Shown here piece by piece: positions 7,968-14,736 of a DNA stretch of 64,000 bases. Position numbers and translations under genes: made by a program. This DNA comes from Caldisericia bacterium (GTDB lineage Bacteria; Caldisericota; Caldisericia; JAAYUI01): contig JAGOOO010000004.1 of assembly GCA_017992475.1 (NCBI GenBank), positions 48,965 to 112,964 on the forward strand, in the 5' to 3' direction. The notes under the pieces are model-generated. The model was not told the DNA's origin. It saw only the letters and a program-made list of their open reading frames with translations, and ran no database searches. Numbering within the stretch: the stretch's first letter is position 1; every line of letters starts with the position of its first letter.

Positions 7968-8378
7968 TTATTTCTCCCAATAAACCAACTCAAAAGCTCC
8001 AACATATAGAATAAACAAAATATAAATTGTGACAAAAACAATCAAAGTCCTTTCGATATACAAGTGCTTAAAACCATTAAATAGTGGATGGATAAAAAAT
8101 AAATCAAACGCAATAGTAATAAACCCGCAAACGAGCTTGATAAACCATCTTCTGGAATAAAATGGCACGTGGCCTTGTTCATCTTTTATCTTGAAAACTA
8201 CTCTGTATAAACAGTAAATTGGGAAATAAATCATCATGGCAATAGTAATAAAAAAGACATTTTTTACGCAAACTTGGAGAAACATGAGGCAAAGTGCGAA
8301 AAGGAAATACCTAATAAGATAAAGTATTAATATCGAGATTACAATAAAAGCACTTATAACAAGGATTTTCTTCCACAT
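7968..8378 (-). CDS. Paralogous four-TM membrane protein, copy C
   Basis: 136 residues from the ATG at 8378. This start matches the MWKKILV N-terminus of copy A and the conserved promoter position; the open frame extends to 8423 but would pass through the -10 box. Contains EQGHVPFYSRRWFIKL and the helix VCGFITIAFDLFF, then HPLFNGF. Four TM segments. With copies A and B it forms a tandem expansion in which each copy carries its own promoter. Confidence 0.75.
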   Translation of the reverse strand: MWKKILVISAFIVISILILYLIRYFLFALCLMFLQVCVKNVFFITIAMMIYFPIYCLYRVVFKIKDEQGHVPFYSRRWFIKLVCGFITIAFDLFFIHPLFNGFKHLYIERTLIVFVTIYILFILYVGAFELVYWEK

Positions 8379-8384
8379 GTTTTT

Positions 8385-8390
8385 ATTATA
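8385..8390 (-). promoter_or_regulatory. -10 TATAAT placed for a leaderless transcript (copy C)
   Basis: TATAAT, then AAAAAC, then ATG at 8378 (6-nt gap), the same arrangement as copy B. Confidence 0.65.
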
Positions 8391-8515
8391 AACAAATATA
8401 CATTTTTTAAAAGCGCGTATCACATCACTGATATCAATAATTCTCTTGAATTTTCATGCTGTTTACCCAAGAAATTGGTAATCTTTGATTGTATGAAATC
8501 TACAAATATTTTTTC

Positions 8516-9127
8516 CTAAGCCTTCTCCACTGGCTGTCTGATGACAGTCCTCAGCTTCGCAGGGTCGGCCTTCCTGGGGTCGCCGAGGTATATCTCGTGG
8601 TGCTTGCCGCGTGGCTTCATTCCGCTTTTATCGATGAATTCGTGGAGCGCAGCTATTGTTGGCCCCTCGGCAGAATACGGCCCGATGTGCATTATCTGGG
8701 CAGATGGGCCCTCCCTGAATACTTCAAACCTTGCCTTTCCAAGTGACGGGTTGGGCTTTTTCTTTTTCACCTCGGAGAGCGTTGCCTCATAATGCTCCCT
8801 CGTGATGAAATCCGGTTGCATGATCATGGCCGTCCAGAGCCAGTTTGATTTGTTCCCCTCCAGAAAGTCGTCCATGTTTTCAGCCCACCACAGGCCCTCC
8901 AGCACCATGACCGTGTAGTCCTTTTCCAGCACTTTTTTGGCCATGAACTTGAGGGTGTAGGAGAGCGAATAGAGCACCTGCATGGCGTTCTGGTATTCCT
9001 CGGACGTGTTCGGGTCGCCCTTTCCGTCCACCATGATGAAGTTGAATTGCGGAACTTCCACCATCACCGGCGTTTTTGGCGGGTTGTAGAGGCCCGCAAG
9101 CTGTTTTTTGAGGTCGATTTTTTCCAC
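8516..9127 (-). CDS. GyrI-like small-molecule-binding domain protein
   Basis: 203 residues from a GTG at 9127 (GAAGGAG about 10 nt upstream). This start gives the usual family N-terminus (V)EKIDLKKQLAGLYNP and the following FNFIMVDGKGDPNTS. An ATG at 9202 would extend the protein through a 34-bp palindrome and is rejected. The fold is the bacterial transcription-activator effector-binding/GyrI type, here free-standing without a DNA-binding domain. Conserved WLW and PSAQIMHIGPYSAEGPTI strands are present. Such stand-alone proteins bind or hydrolyse small lipophilic or cationic compounds. It follows mgtA on the same strand. Confidence 0.8.
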   Translation of the reverse strand: MEKIDLKKQLAGLYNPPKTPVMVEVPQFNFIMVDGKGDPNTSEEYQNAMQVLYSLSYTLKFMAKKVLEKDYTVMVLEGLWWAENMDDFLEGNKSNWLWTAMIMQPDFITREHYEATLSEVKKKKPNPSLGKARFEVFREGPSAQIMHIGPYSAEGPTIAALHEFIDKSGMKPRGKHHEIYLGDPRKADPAKLRTVIRQPVEKA

Positions 9128-9150
9128 TGGTTGTTTGCTCCTTCCCAAGC

Positions 9151-9195
9151 CAACAGCAACTGTTGTCTTCAGGATTATATAATCCTGAAGACAAC
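9151..9195 (-). promoter_or_regulatory. 34-bp perfect palindrome with overlapping second inverted repeat
   Basis: Positions 9162-9195 form a perfect palindrome with 17-bp arms (GTTGTCTTCAGG outermost, no loop). Its edge overlaps a second repeat, CAACAG-CAA-CTGTTG (9151-9165), so the two RNA hairpins would compete. It lies 22 nt after the mgtA stop and about 35 nt before the GyrI-like GTG. No T-run follows, so it is not a standard intrinsic terminator; a dimeric-regulator operator, an RNA processing site or an alternative-fold switch are possible. Confidence 0.6.
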
Positions 9196-9217
9196 CTGGC
9201 AATAATCGCCTAAAATT

Positions 9218-11842
9218 CTACTTCTCCGGATACTTCTTTATGAACCAGGTTTTTACTACCTGAGTGAGCACGACATAGCACACCAGCATTGCGAAAACGA
9301 TTGGCCAGTAGAGCGGCGGCAGGCCAACAAGGCCAAGGGTCCCTGCAAGAGCTGAATATGGGAGGTATATGCCCGTCAGGGCGATGACAATCGAGGTGAT
9401 CGTGAGGGGAAGGCTGGCCCTGCTTTGCAAGAATGGCACCTTGTTGGTCCTGATGACGTGTATGATAAGTGTCTGGGTCAAAAGCGACTCTACAAACCAA
9501 CCCGTTCTGAAGAGCTCCGGCTTCCCGAGTCCGCCAAAAATAAATATCATCACAAAAAATGTCAGATAATCAAATATCGAGCTGATCGGCCCGATGAAAA
9601 TAATGAATTGCCTGATGCTGCCTATGGTCCATTTCCTTGGCTTCTGGATCCATTCCTCGTCCACCTTGTCTGTTGGTATGGCTGTCTGTGAAAAATCATA
9701 AAGAAGGTTGTTTGTGAGGATTTGGATGGGCAACAGTGGGAGGAAGGGAATGAAGAAGCTGGCACCCAAGATGCTGAACATGTTTCCAAAATTGGACGAA
9801 GCGGCCATTTTTATGTATTTGATTATGTTTCCGAAGACCCTCCTGCCCTCTATTAGTCCATCCTGAAGAACAGTGAGGCTCTCACCAAGCAGGATGATGT
9901 CCGAGGATTCCTTTGCAATATCAACAGCAGTGTCCACCGATATTCCCACGTCTGCGGCCTTGAGGGCTGGTGCGTCGTTGATGCCATCACCCATGAAACC
10001 GACGACATGGCCTTTTTTCTTCAGGATTGTTATGATGCGCTCTTTGTGCGATGGGGCAAGTTTTGCAAACACATTTGTTTTTTCCACAATCTCGACGAGC
10101 TGGGATTCGTCCATCTCTTCGAGCTGGCTGCCAAGAACGATTGAGCCAGTTTCCAGCCCGACCTGGGAGCATATTTTCTTGCTTACAAGATCGTTGTCAC
10201 CCGTGAGGATTTTTACGCTGACCCCGAGGTCCCTGAGGTCTTTTATGGCCTGCTTTGCCGTTACCTTTGGCGGGTCGAGGAAGGTGAGAAAACCAAGGAG
10301 GGTCATTTCCTGCTCGTCAGAGACACAATAAGCCTCCTGGCGTTTTGGCATTTCCCTGTATGCCAACCCAAGCGCCCTGAAACCGTTTGAATTTGACCAC
10401 TCGACAAGTTCTTTTGCCTTTTGCATGTGTTCCTGGCCAAGTTTTTCAACCACACCCTGGGTCTGGATCTGTGTGCACACAGAAAATATTTCTTCTACGG
10501 CACCCTTGCATATTATGATTTGCTTGCCGGAGGCGTCTTCAACGACAACTGACATTCGCCTTCTCACAAAATCAAAAGGTATCTCATCAACCTTTTTGAA
10601 ATTTTCCTTTACATGGAGCCTTTCCTCGATTTCGGTGTGTTCAAGCACGGCCTGGTCAAGCATGCTCTTGAGGCCAGTCTGATGGTAGCTGTTCAAAAAA
10701 CCATATTCGAGCACCTCGTCAGACTCTTCCCCATCAACATCAAGATGTTGTTCCAGCACGACCCTTCCCTGGGTTATTGTCCCAGTTTTGTCGGTACAAA
10801 GCACATCCATTGCGCCAAGGTTCTGGATTGAGCCAAGCTTTTTTACTATCACGTGTTTCCTGGACATCGAGATAGCACCATTTGAAAGATTGACAGTAAC
10901 AATCATCGGAAGCATTTCCGGGGTCAGACCAACGGCAACCGATACCGAGAAAAGGAAAGCCTCCAGCCAGTTTCCCTTGCCAAAAAAATTGACCAGAAAC
11001 ACCAGAGGTACAAGAAATGCCATAAAACCTATCATCAGCCATGTGATCTGTGATATTCCTTTGTCAAAATTGGTCTTCTGCTCTGACTGGGAAACACTCT
11101 TTGCAAGATTGCCAAAAAAGGTGTCAAAACCTGTTGTTGCAACCACAGCCAAAGCGGTACCGCTTTCGATGTTTGTTCCCATGAAACAAATATTGCTGAA
11201 TTCAAGAGGATTTTTTGTTGAACCCTTCTCGCTGGCAGGAAATTTTTCAACTGGCAATGCCTCTCCTGTCAATGTGGCCTGGTTTAAAAAGAGGTCTTTT
11301 GCCTGCAAAATTCTGACATCAGCCGGGACAATGTCTCCGGCAGATAATTTGATGATGTCACCAGGAACGAGATTGCTGAGCTTTACCTCTTCAGATTTGC
11401 CTTCACGAATGACAGTTGAAGTAGTTTGGACCATCGCTTTAAGTGCTTCCACGGCCCTGTCTGCCTTGAGTTCCTGGAAAAATTTGAGGCTCACGCCAAG
11501 GATGACCATGATTATCATCATGTAGGCTGATTTCATGTCCTTAATGAACAGGGAGACAACTGAAAGGCCAAGAAGCAAAACTACAAGAGGATTGTAGAAT
11601 GCTTTGAAAAGCTTTTTTACCCAGCTTTGTTTGCGTTCGACAACAGCTTCGTTGGGCCCATATTCCTTTAATCTGTCTCTGGCCTCATAGTTATGAAGAC
11701 CAATCTCAATGTTTGAATCAAGGAGATCAAGAAGATCCAATGATTCAAGCGTTGCCGCCTGTGTTAGCCTTTCCAAAGCTTTTGGCGGCATCTGATAATT
11801 GTTTGCTGTTTTCTTGCCGATTGGAAGAACGAAGTTCGCCAT
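9218..11842 (-). CDS. mgtA: Magnesium-transporting P-type ATPase
   Basis: 874 residues, close to the MgtA/MgtB length. In order: an N-terminal cytosolic region, TM1-2 near residues 80-120, the actuator with LTGEALPVEK (about 190), TM3-4 with the P3B-type LTPEMLPMIVTVNL (about 305), the phosphorylated Asp in CTDKTGTITQG (about 350), the hinge MGDGINDAPALKAADVGIS, and six C-terminal TM helices. The MgtA-type TPEMLP and the SVDTAVDIAKESSDIILL stretch support Mg2+ import. GAGGTC precedes the ATG. A GNRA-looped hairpin lies just upstream. I looked for an M-box riboswitch and did not find one. Confidence 0.93.
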   Translation of the reverse strand: MANFVLPIGKKTANNYQMPPKALERLTQAATLESLDLLDLLDSNIEIGLHNYEARDRLKEYGPNEAVVERKQSWVKKLFKAFYNPLVVLLLGLSVVSLFIKDMKSAYMMIIMVILGVSLKFFQELKADRAVEALKAMVQTTSTVIREGKSEEVKLSNLVPGDIIKLSAGDIVPADVRILQAKDLFLNQATLTGEALPVEKFPASEKGSTKNPLEFSNICFMGTNIESGTALAVVATTGFDTFFGNLAKSVSQSEQKTNFDKGISQITWLMIGFMAFLVPLVFLVNFFGKGNWLEAFLFSVSVAVGLTPEMLPMIVTVNLSNGAISMSRKHVIVKKLGSIQNLGAMDVLCTDKTGTITQGRVVLEQHLDVDGEESDEVLEYGFLNSYHQTGLKSMLDQAVLEHTEIEERLHVKENFKKVDEIPFDFVRRRMSVVVEDASGKQIIICKGAVEEIFSVCTQIQTQGVVEKLGQEHMQKAKELVEWSNSNGFRALGLAYREMPKRQEAYCVSDEQEMTLLGFLTFLDPPKVTAKQAIKDLRDLGVSVKILTGDNDLVSKKICSQVGLETGSIVLGSQLEEMDESQLVEIVEKTNVFAKLAPSHKERIITILKKKGHVVGFMGDGINDAPALKAADVGISVDTAVDIAKESSDIILLGESLTVLQDGLIEGRRVFGNIIKYIKMAASSNFGNMFSILGASFFIPFLPLLPIQILTNNLLYDFSQTAIPTDKVDEEWIQKPRKWTIGSIRQFIIFIGPISSIFDYLTFFVMIFIFGGLGKPELFRTGWFVESLLTQTLIIHVIRTNKVPFLQSRASLPLTITSIVIALTGIYLPYSALAGTLGLVGLPPLYWPIVFAMLVCYVVLTQVVKTWFIKKYPEK

Positions 11843-11858
11843 CTTGACCTCACAGGTA

Positions 11859-11896
11859 TGACAAAATATTTGGCCCTGGTTTGCACCAAGGCCAAA
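11859..11896 (-). terminator. Hairpin with GCAA loop before mgtA (possible attenuator)
   Basis: Arms 11869-11880 and 11885-11896 pair (TTTGGCC core, one wobble) around a GCAA tetraloop on the minus-strand RNA, followed by TATTTTG. It sits 26 nt before the mgtA start and after the upstream receiver-like gene, so it could limit read-through into mgtA. Confidence 0.55.
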
Positions 11897-11924
11897 ACCG
11901 TTGGATCAGATTGTGTTTGGAGTT

Positions 11925-12362
11925 TTATTGGTTCAGATTTTGTCTCTGAAACCTGGAAATGGTCTCCAAAATTCCTTCGCTTGTCGAATGAGCATCAGCA
12001 AAATGGCTCTTTGCTTCATTGTTGCAGTTCATCGCAACAATTGGCATTTGCCTGGTTGCCTTGATTGAGCGGAGTGCTCCTGCGAGCTCGTTGAATGAGC
12101 GCTCGTTGTCCCTAGAGTCAATTACCACAACGTCCGGCTGTGTGCTCTTGATGTTGCTGTAGGCCCTGAAGCTATCTTTAGTTTCCAGTCTGACATTCCA
12201 GCCGTTCATGGAAAGTTCCCCCTGGAGTCTTTTTGCTTCCTTTTCGTCCCAAAGCACAAGAAAAGCATTGCCTTTAGTTTTGTTGTGGAACGCGGTTCTT
12301 CCAAAAATAACCGAAAGGATCGGGTTTGTTACCCTGCGGTTTGTGGTGATGATTTCTTTCAT
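11925..12362 (-). CDS. Receiver-like (degenerate response regulator) protein
   Basis: 145 residues, strong AAAGGAGG before ATG. After a 30-residue N-terminal extension (MKEIITTNRRVTNPILS) comes a CheY-like alternation: NAFLVLWDEKEAKRLQ, then PDVVVIDSRDNERS where the phospho-Asp would lie, then MPIVAMNCNNEA in place of the usual Thr/Ser strand. The acidic pocket after the first strand is reduced to WDE, so phosphorylation is doubtful. There is no output domain. It could be a protein-protein adaptor. It precedes mgtA on the same strand, with a hairpin between. Confidence 0.55.
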   Translation of the reverse strand: MKEIITTNRRVTNPILSVIFGRTAFHNKTKGNAFLVLWDEKEAKRLQGELSMNGWNVRLETKDSFRAYSNIKSTQPDVVVIDSRDNERSFNELAGALRSIKATRQMPIVAMNCNNEAKSHFADAHSTSEGILETISRFQRQNLNQ

Positions 12363-12408
12363 GCTGCGCCTCCTTTGCCCATAGGCACCAAGGGGCGCGC
12401 AAAAACAC

Positions 12409-12567
12409 CTACTTGGAGCTTACGGGCGGTTGTTTGCCACTAGGCAACGGGTTTGGGTTATTACTGTTGCTACCGTCCATAATTTTGAATTCTCCTTCTG
12501 CTCCTTCTTGGAGCAATACCAATTTAACATCTAGGATGACTTTGTCAACCAATGCTTTCGAGACAAT
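12409..12567 (-). CDS. Possible small ORF, 52 codons, start uncertain
   Basis: An open frame between a TAA (12568-12570) and a TAG (12409-12411) reads as a hydrophobic/charged segment (VDKVILDVKLVLLQEGAEGEF) and then a polar Asn/Pro/Ser tail ending PPVSSK. The composition is protein-like. The only ATG is internal (12480), the first codon is ATT, and no ribosome-binding site is visible. It may be a remnant, use a rare start, or be chance. The rest of the 12363-12636 gap shows nothing else I can name. Confidence 0.25.
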   Translation of the reverse strand: MVSKALVDKVILDVKLVLLQEGAEGEFKIMDGSNSNNPNPLPSGKQPPVSSK

Positions 12568-12636
12568 TTAACCAAAAAGTTTTTACAAAAAACTACGCAC
12601 TTTAGAGAGTTTCTTGAATATGATTGCCAGGATAGA

Positions 12637-13200
12637 TTACCTCTTGGCCATGGTTATGCAGGAACAAACATCGGCGCACAAACCACACCCATAGCAATTG
12701 TCGCTTGCTATTTCAAGCTTTCCATCTTCCATTTTTCTGGCTTTAAAATAGCAAACATCAACACATGCGCCACAATCTGTGCACGTGTCCCTGTCTGTCT
12801 TTTCTATTGATTGTCCCTTGTCGCAAGCCTCGCCTGGCTCGGTAAAGTATGCACAACAACAGTCGCAACAGAAACAGATTCCGTCAGTCTCATCAATGAC
12901 AGATTTTGTTTCCGAGTTCCATTTCCTAAATGGCCTTGTAACAAGATGTTTTTCTTCAGCCAAATTAAAGAGTTTTTCAATCTCTTCTTCGTTTAGCTCT
13001 CTGACATTCTCTTCAGTCGAGCCATAAGGACCTGCCCAGCAAAGGCATACGTCAACCGGTGACCTCTTGCATCCGCTCTCGTTGCCTTTCCTGCATCCAC
13101 AATCGGAAACCCAGTAATGTTTCTTGCCCTTGGCAATTTCTCTGGCCTCGCCACGAGTTGTTACATAATGCATTGGCATATCATTATTTTCAGCAGACAT
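12637..13200 (-). CDS. Cysteine-rich 4Fe-4S ferredoxin-type protein
   Basis: 187 residues, GGAGG before ATG. The C-terminal half carries two classic ferredoxin motifs, CTDCGACVDVC and CYGCGLCADVC. The N-terminal part adds clusters DCGCRKG, SGCKRSPVDVCLCW and CFCCDCCCAY. This dense cysteine pattern suggests extra Fe-S or metal sites beyond a plain 2[4Fe-4S] ferredoxin. No signal or TM segment, so cytoplasmic electron transfer is likely; the partner is unknown. Its first codons overlap the end of the upstream glyoxalase-fold gene by 11 nt, implying co-transcription. Confidence 0.8.
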   Translation of the reverse strand: MSAENNDMPMHYVTTRGEAREIAKGKKHYWVSDCGCRKGNESGCKRSPVDVCLCWAGPYGSTEENVRELNEEEIEKLFNLAEEKHLVTRPFRKWNSETKSVIDETDGICFCCDCCCAYFTEPGEACDKGQSIEKTDRDTCTDCGACVDVCYFKARKMEDGKLEIASDNCYGCGLCADVCSCITMAKR

Positions 13201-13699
13201 CTTTATCCTCCAAGAAACCCCAAAGGGTGCATTCTATCATGTTCGGTGTTGCAAAGGATGCCTTTACAAGCGGCGAATCTTCAGCAACATTTTGGGGGTC
13301 ATCTATAAATTCGACGCCTCTATCTTTGAGCTTCCTAACAGTCTGGTCAATCTCTTCAATCATAAAAGCGATTTTTATGGCTCCAGGCGCTGTTGCCCTG
13401 TCAGATTCCGCCTTATAGAAGGCAATAAAAAAATCTCTTGCAGGACTGGTAAACATTGCATAATCCTGACCCAAGGCGTTGCATACAAAACCAAGAACAT
13501 CTGTAAAAAACCCAACCTCGGCCTCAAAATCGGACACAAAATACTCGCAGCATTGCTTCCAGCATGATCCCCATTTAAATGGGAAACCAAACTCAGGCTC
13601 ACGCCAAAATTTTTCCCAGTCGGCCGGTGATTTTGCGATCTTTGATATTTCTACTCTGCTGGCGCCGTAAATCCTGCATTTCTCAATAAAATTAAGCAT
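13190..13699 (-). CDS. VOC (glyoxalase-fold) protein
   Basis: 169 residues, GAGGT before ATG. Recognisable beta-alpha-beta-beta-beta unit: YFVSDFEAEVGFFTDVLGF, then FTSPARDFFIAFY, then GAIKIAFMIEEIDQTVRKLKDRGVEF and PNMIECTLWGF. The C-terminal half has the normal VOC layout (PLVKASFATPNMIECTLWG). An N-terminal extension with WGSCWKQCC is unusual. No reaction can be assigned. The 3' end overlaps the Fe-S protein gene; a second VOC gene precedes it by 11 nt. Confidence 0.65.
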   Translation of the reverse strand: MLNFIEKCRIYGASRVEISKIAKSPADWEKFWREPEFGFPFKWGSCWKQCCEYFVSDFEAEVGFFTDVLGFVCNALGQDYAMFTSPARDFFIAFYKAESDRATAPGAIKIAFMIEEIDQTVRKLKDRGVEFIDDPQNVAEDSPLVKASFATPNMIECTLWGFLEDKDVC

Positions 13700-13710
13700 G
13701 GTAACCTCAT

Positions 13711-14061
13711 TTATTCGTCTGTAAAGCTGTTGAAATAGATGATGTTTCCATCAGGATCGACAAGTTTTGCACCCATACTGCCGTCTTTTTCCTGTGTGGC
13801 ATCAGAAAACATCTCAATTTTCTTTGATTTGAGGTCCTGTGCAATAGATTTGACATTGCCGCCCAAGAAAGACATGAGGTTTGTTTCAAGATGACCCTGG
13901 TAGAGGCCAAGTCTTAGATCACCGCAGCGGAGAACAGCCCATCCTTTTGCAGGTTCTCCATCTACCCTCTCAAAACCAAGTTTGTGGTAGAAATCCATTG
14001 ACCTCACAAGGTCGTTCACTTTTAAAGAAAGCTCGAATTCACCAAGAAAGTTTTCTTCCAT
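13711..14061 (-). CDS. VOC (glyoxalase/bleomycin-resistance fold) protein
   Basis: 116 residues, normal single-VOC length. FELSLKVNDLVRSMDFYHKLGF opens the first module. The second ends in AKLVDPDGNIIYFNSF, the typical DPDGN turn. Possible metal ligands are not complete enough to predict catalysis. It sits 11 nt before the next VOC gene on the same strand, so these and the Fe-S gene look like one operon. Only a weak GGTGA lies before the ATG. Confidence 0.8.
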   Translation of the reverse strand: MEENFLGEFELSLKVNDLVRSMDFYHKLGFERVDGEPAKGWAVLRCGDLRLGLYQGHLETNLMSFLGGNVKSIAQDLKSKKIEMFSDATQEKDGSMGAKLVDPDGNIIYFNSFTDE

Positions 14062-14184
14062 GTTTCACCAGTAGAATGATACTTGTTTCTGAGAAAATAT
14101 AAACACCCCGTGTATGCCCACCAGTGTGTGATCCAAAAATTATTCGCTTTGCAACCACTCTATCCATGAAATGCTGACCCAGTT

Positions 14185-14736
14185 TTACTCACCTATGATC
14201 TTTTTCATGTAGATGGCAAACTCGTTGCGTGAATCCAGGTCATCGTAGTAGTGAAGGTCTAGGCCTTCGACTGAAAATCCACAGTGTTTATAAAAATCGA
14301 TTGCGTCTGCATTTGTATTTTGTGCCTCGCAAACCATGATCCTCAGGTTTGCCTGTCTGGCCTCTTTCTCAAGCTCCATCATCATGCGAGTACCAATCCT
14401 TTGTCTTCTATGGCCTTCCTTGACATGGAACTCCCAAATAAACAGGCTTCTGTTCCAGTCAAGGTTTTCAGCAATAGCCATTCCGACAATCTTGCCATCG
14501 ACATACGCACCAATGGAATATCCTGTTGGCACTATCCTTCTGTAATGATCAACCTCATTGGTCAAAAACCATTTCTTTACATAAGCTCTTTCAAGTGGGA
14601 CCAAATCAAGCCTAAATGTTATCTGGTTTTTTGTCTCCGTTTTTTCAATCGTGTACTTTCTGGTAGAAGTATAACCTACCAAGACACTGTTTAAATCGTC
14701 CCCACTGAACTGCTCCAGTTTTGTTATCTCTGGCAT
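14185..14736 (-). CDS. GNAT-family N-acetyltransferase
   Basis: 183 residues from the ATG at 14736 (AGAAGG 4 nt upstream). The C-terminal half has the acetyl-CoA site: EFHVKEGHRRQRIGTRMM (the R/Q-x-x-G-x-G/A loop), then CEAQNTNADAIDFYKHCGFSVEG, the classic GNAT beta5-alpha4 and FYxxxGF. The substrate is unknown. The gene begins 92 nt inside the 3' end of the upstream P-type ATPase gene in another frame, an unusually long overlap. Confidence 0.85.
   Translation of the reverse strand: MPEITKLEQFSGDDLNSVLVGYTSTRKYTIEKTETKNQITFRLDLVPLERAYVKKWFLTNEVDHYRRIVPTGYSIGAYVDGKIVGMAIAENLDWNRSLFIWEFHVKEGHRRQRIGTRMMMELEKEARQANLRIMVCEAQNTNADAIDFYKHCGFSVEGLDLHYYDDLDSRNEFAIYMKKIIGE

Noticed and set aside
9128..9202. 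An ATG at 9202 for the GyrI-like protein
   Set aside because: The first 25 residues would be coded by the 34-bp palindrome and are not family-like; GTG at 9127 gives the normal N-terminus.
12363..12636. M-box or other metal riboswitch upstream of the mgtA region
   Set aside because: I could not find the conserved core sequences or a matching fold by eye.
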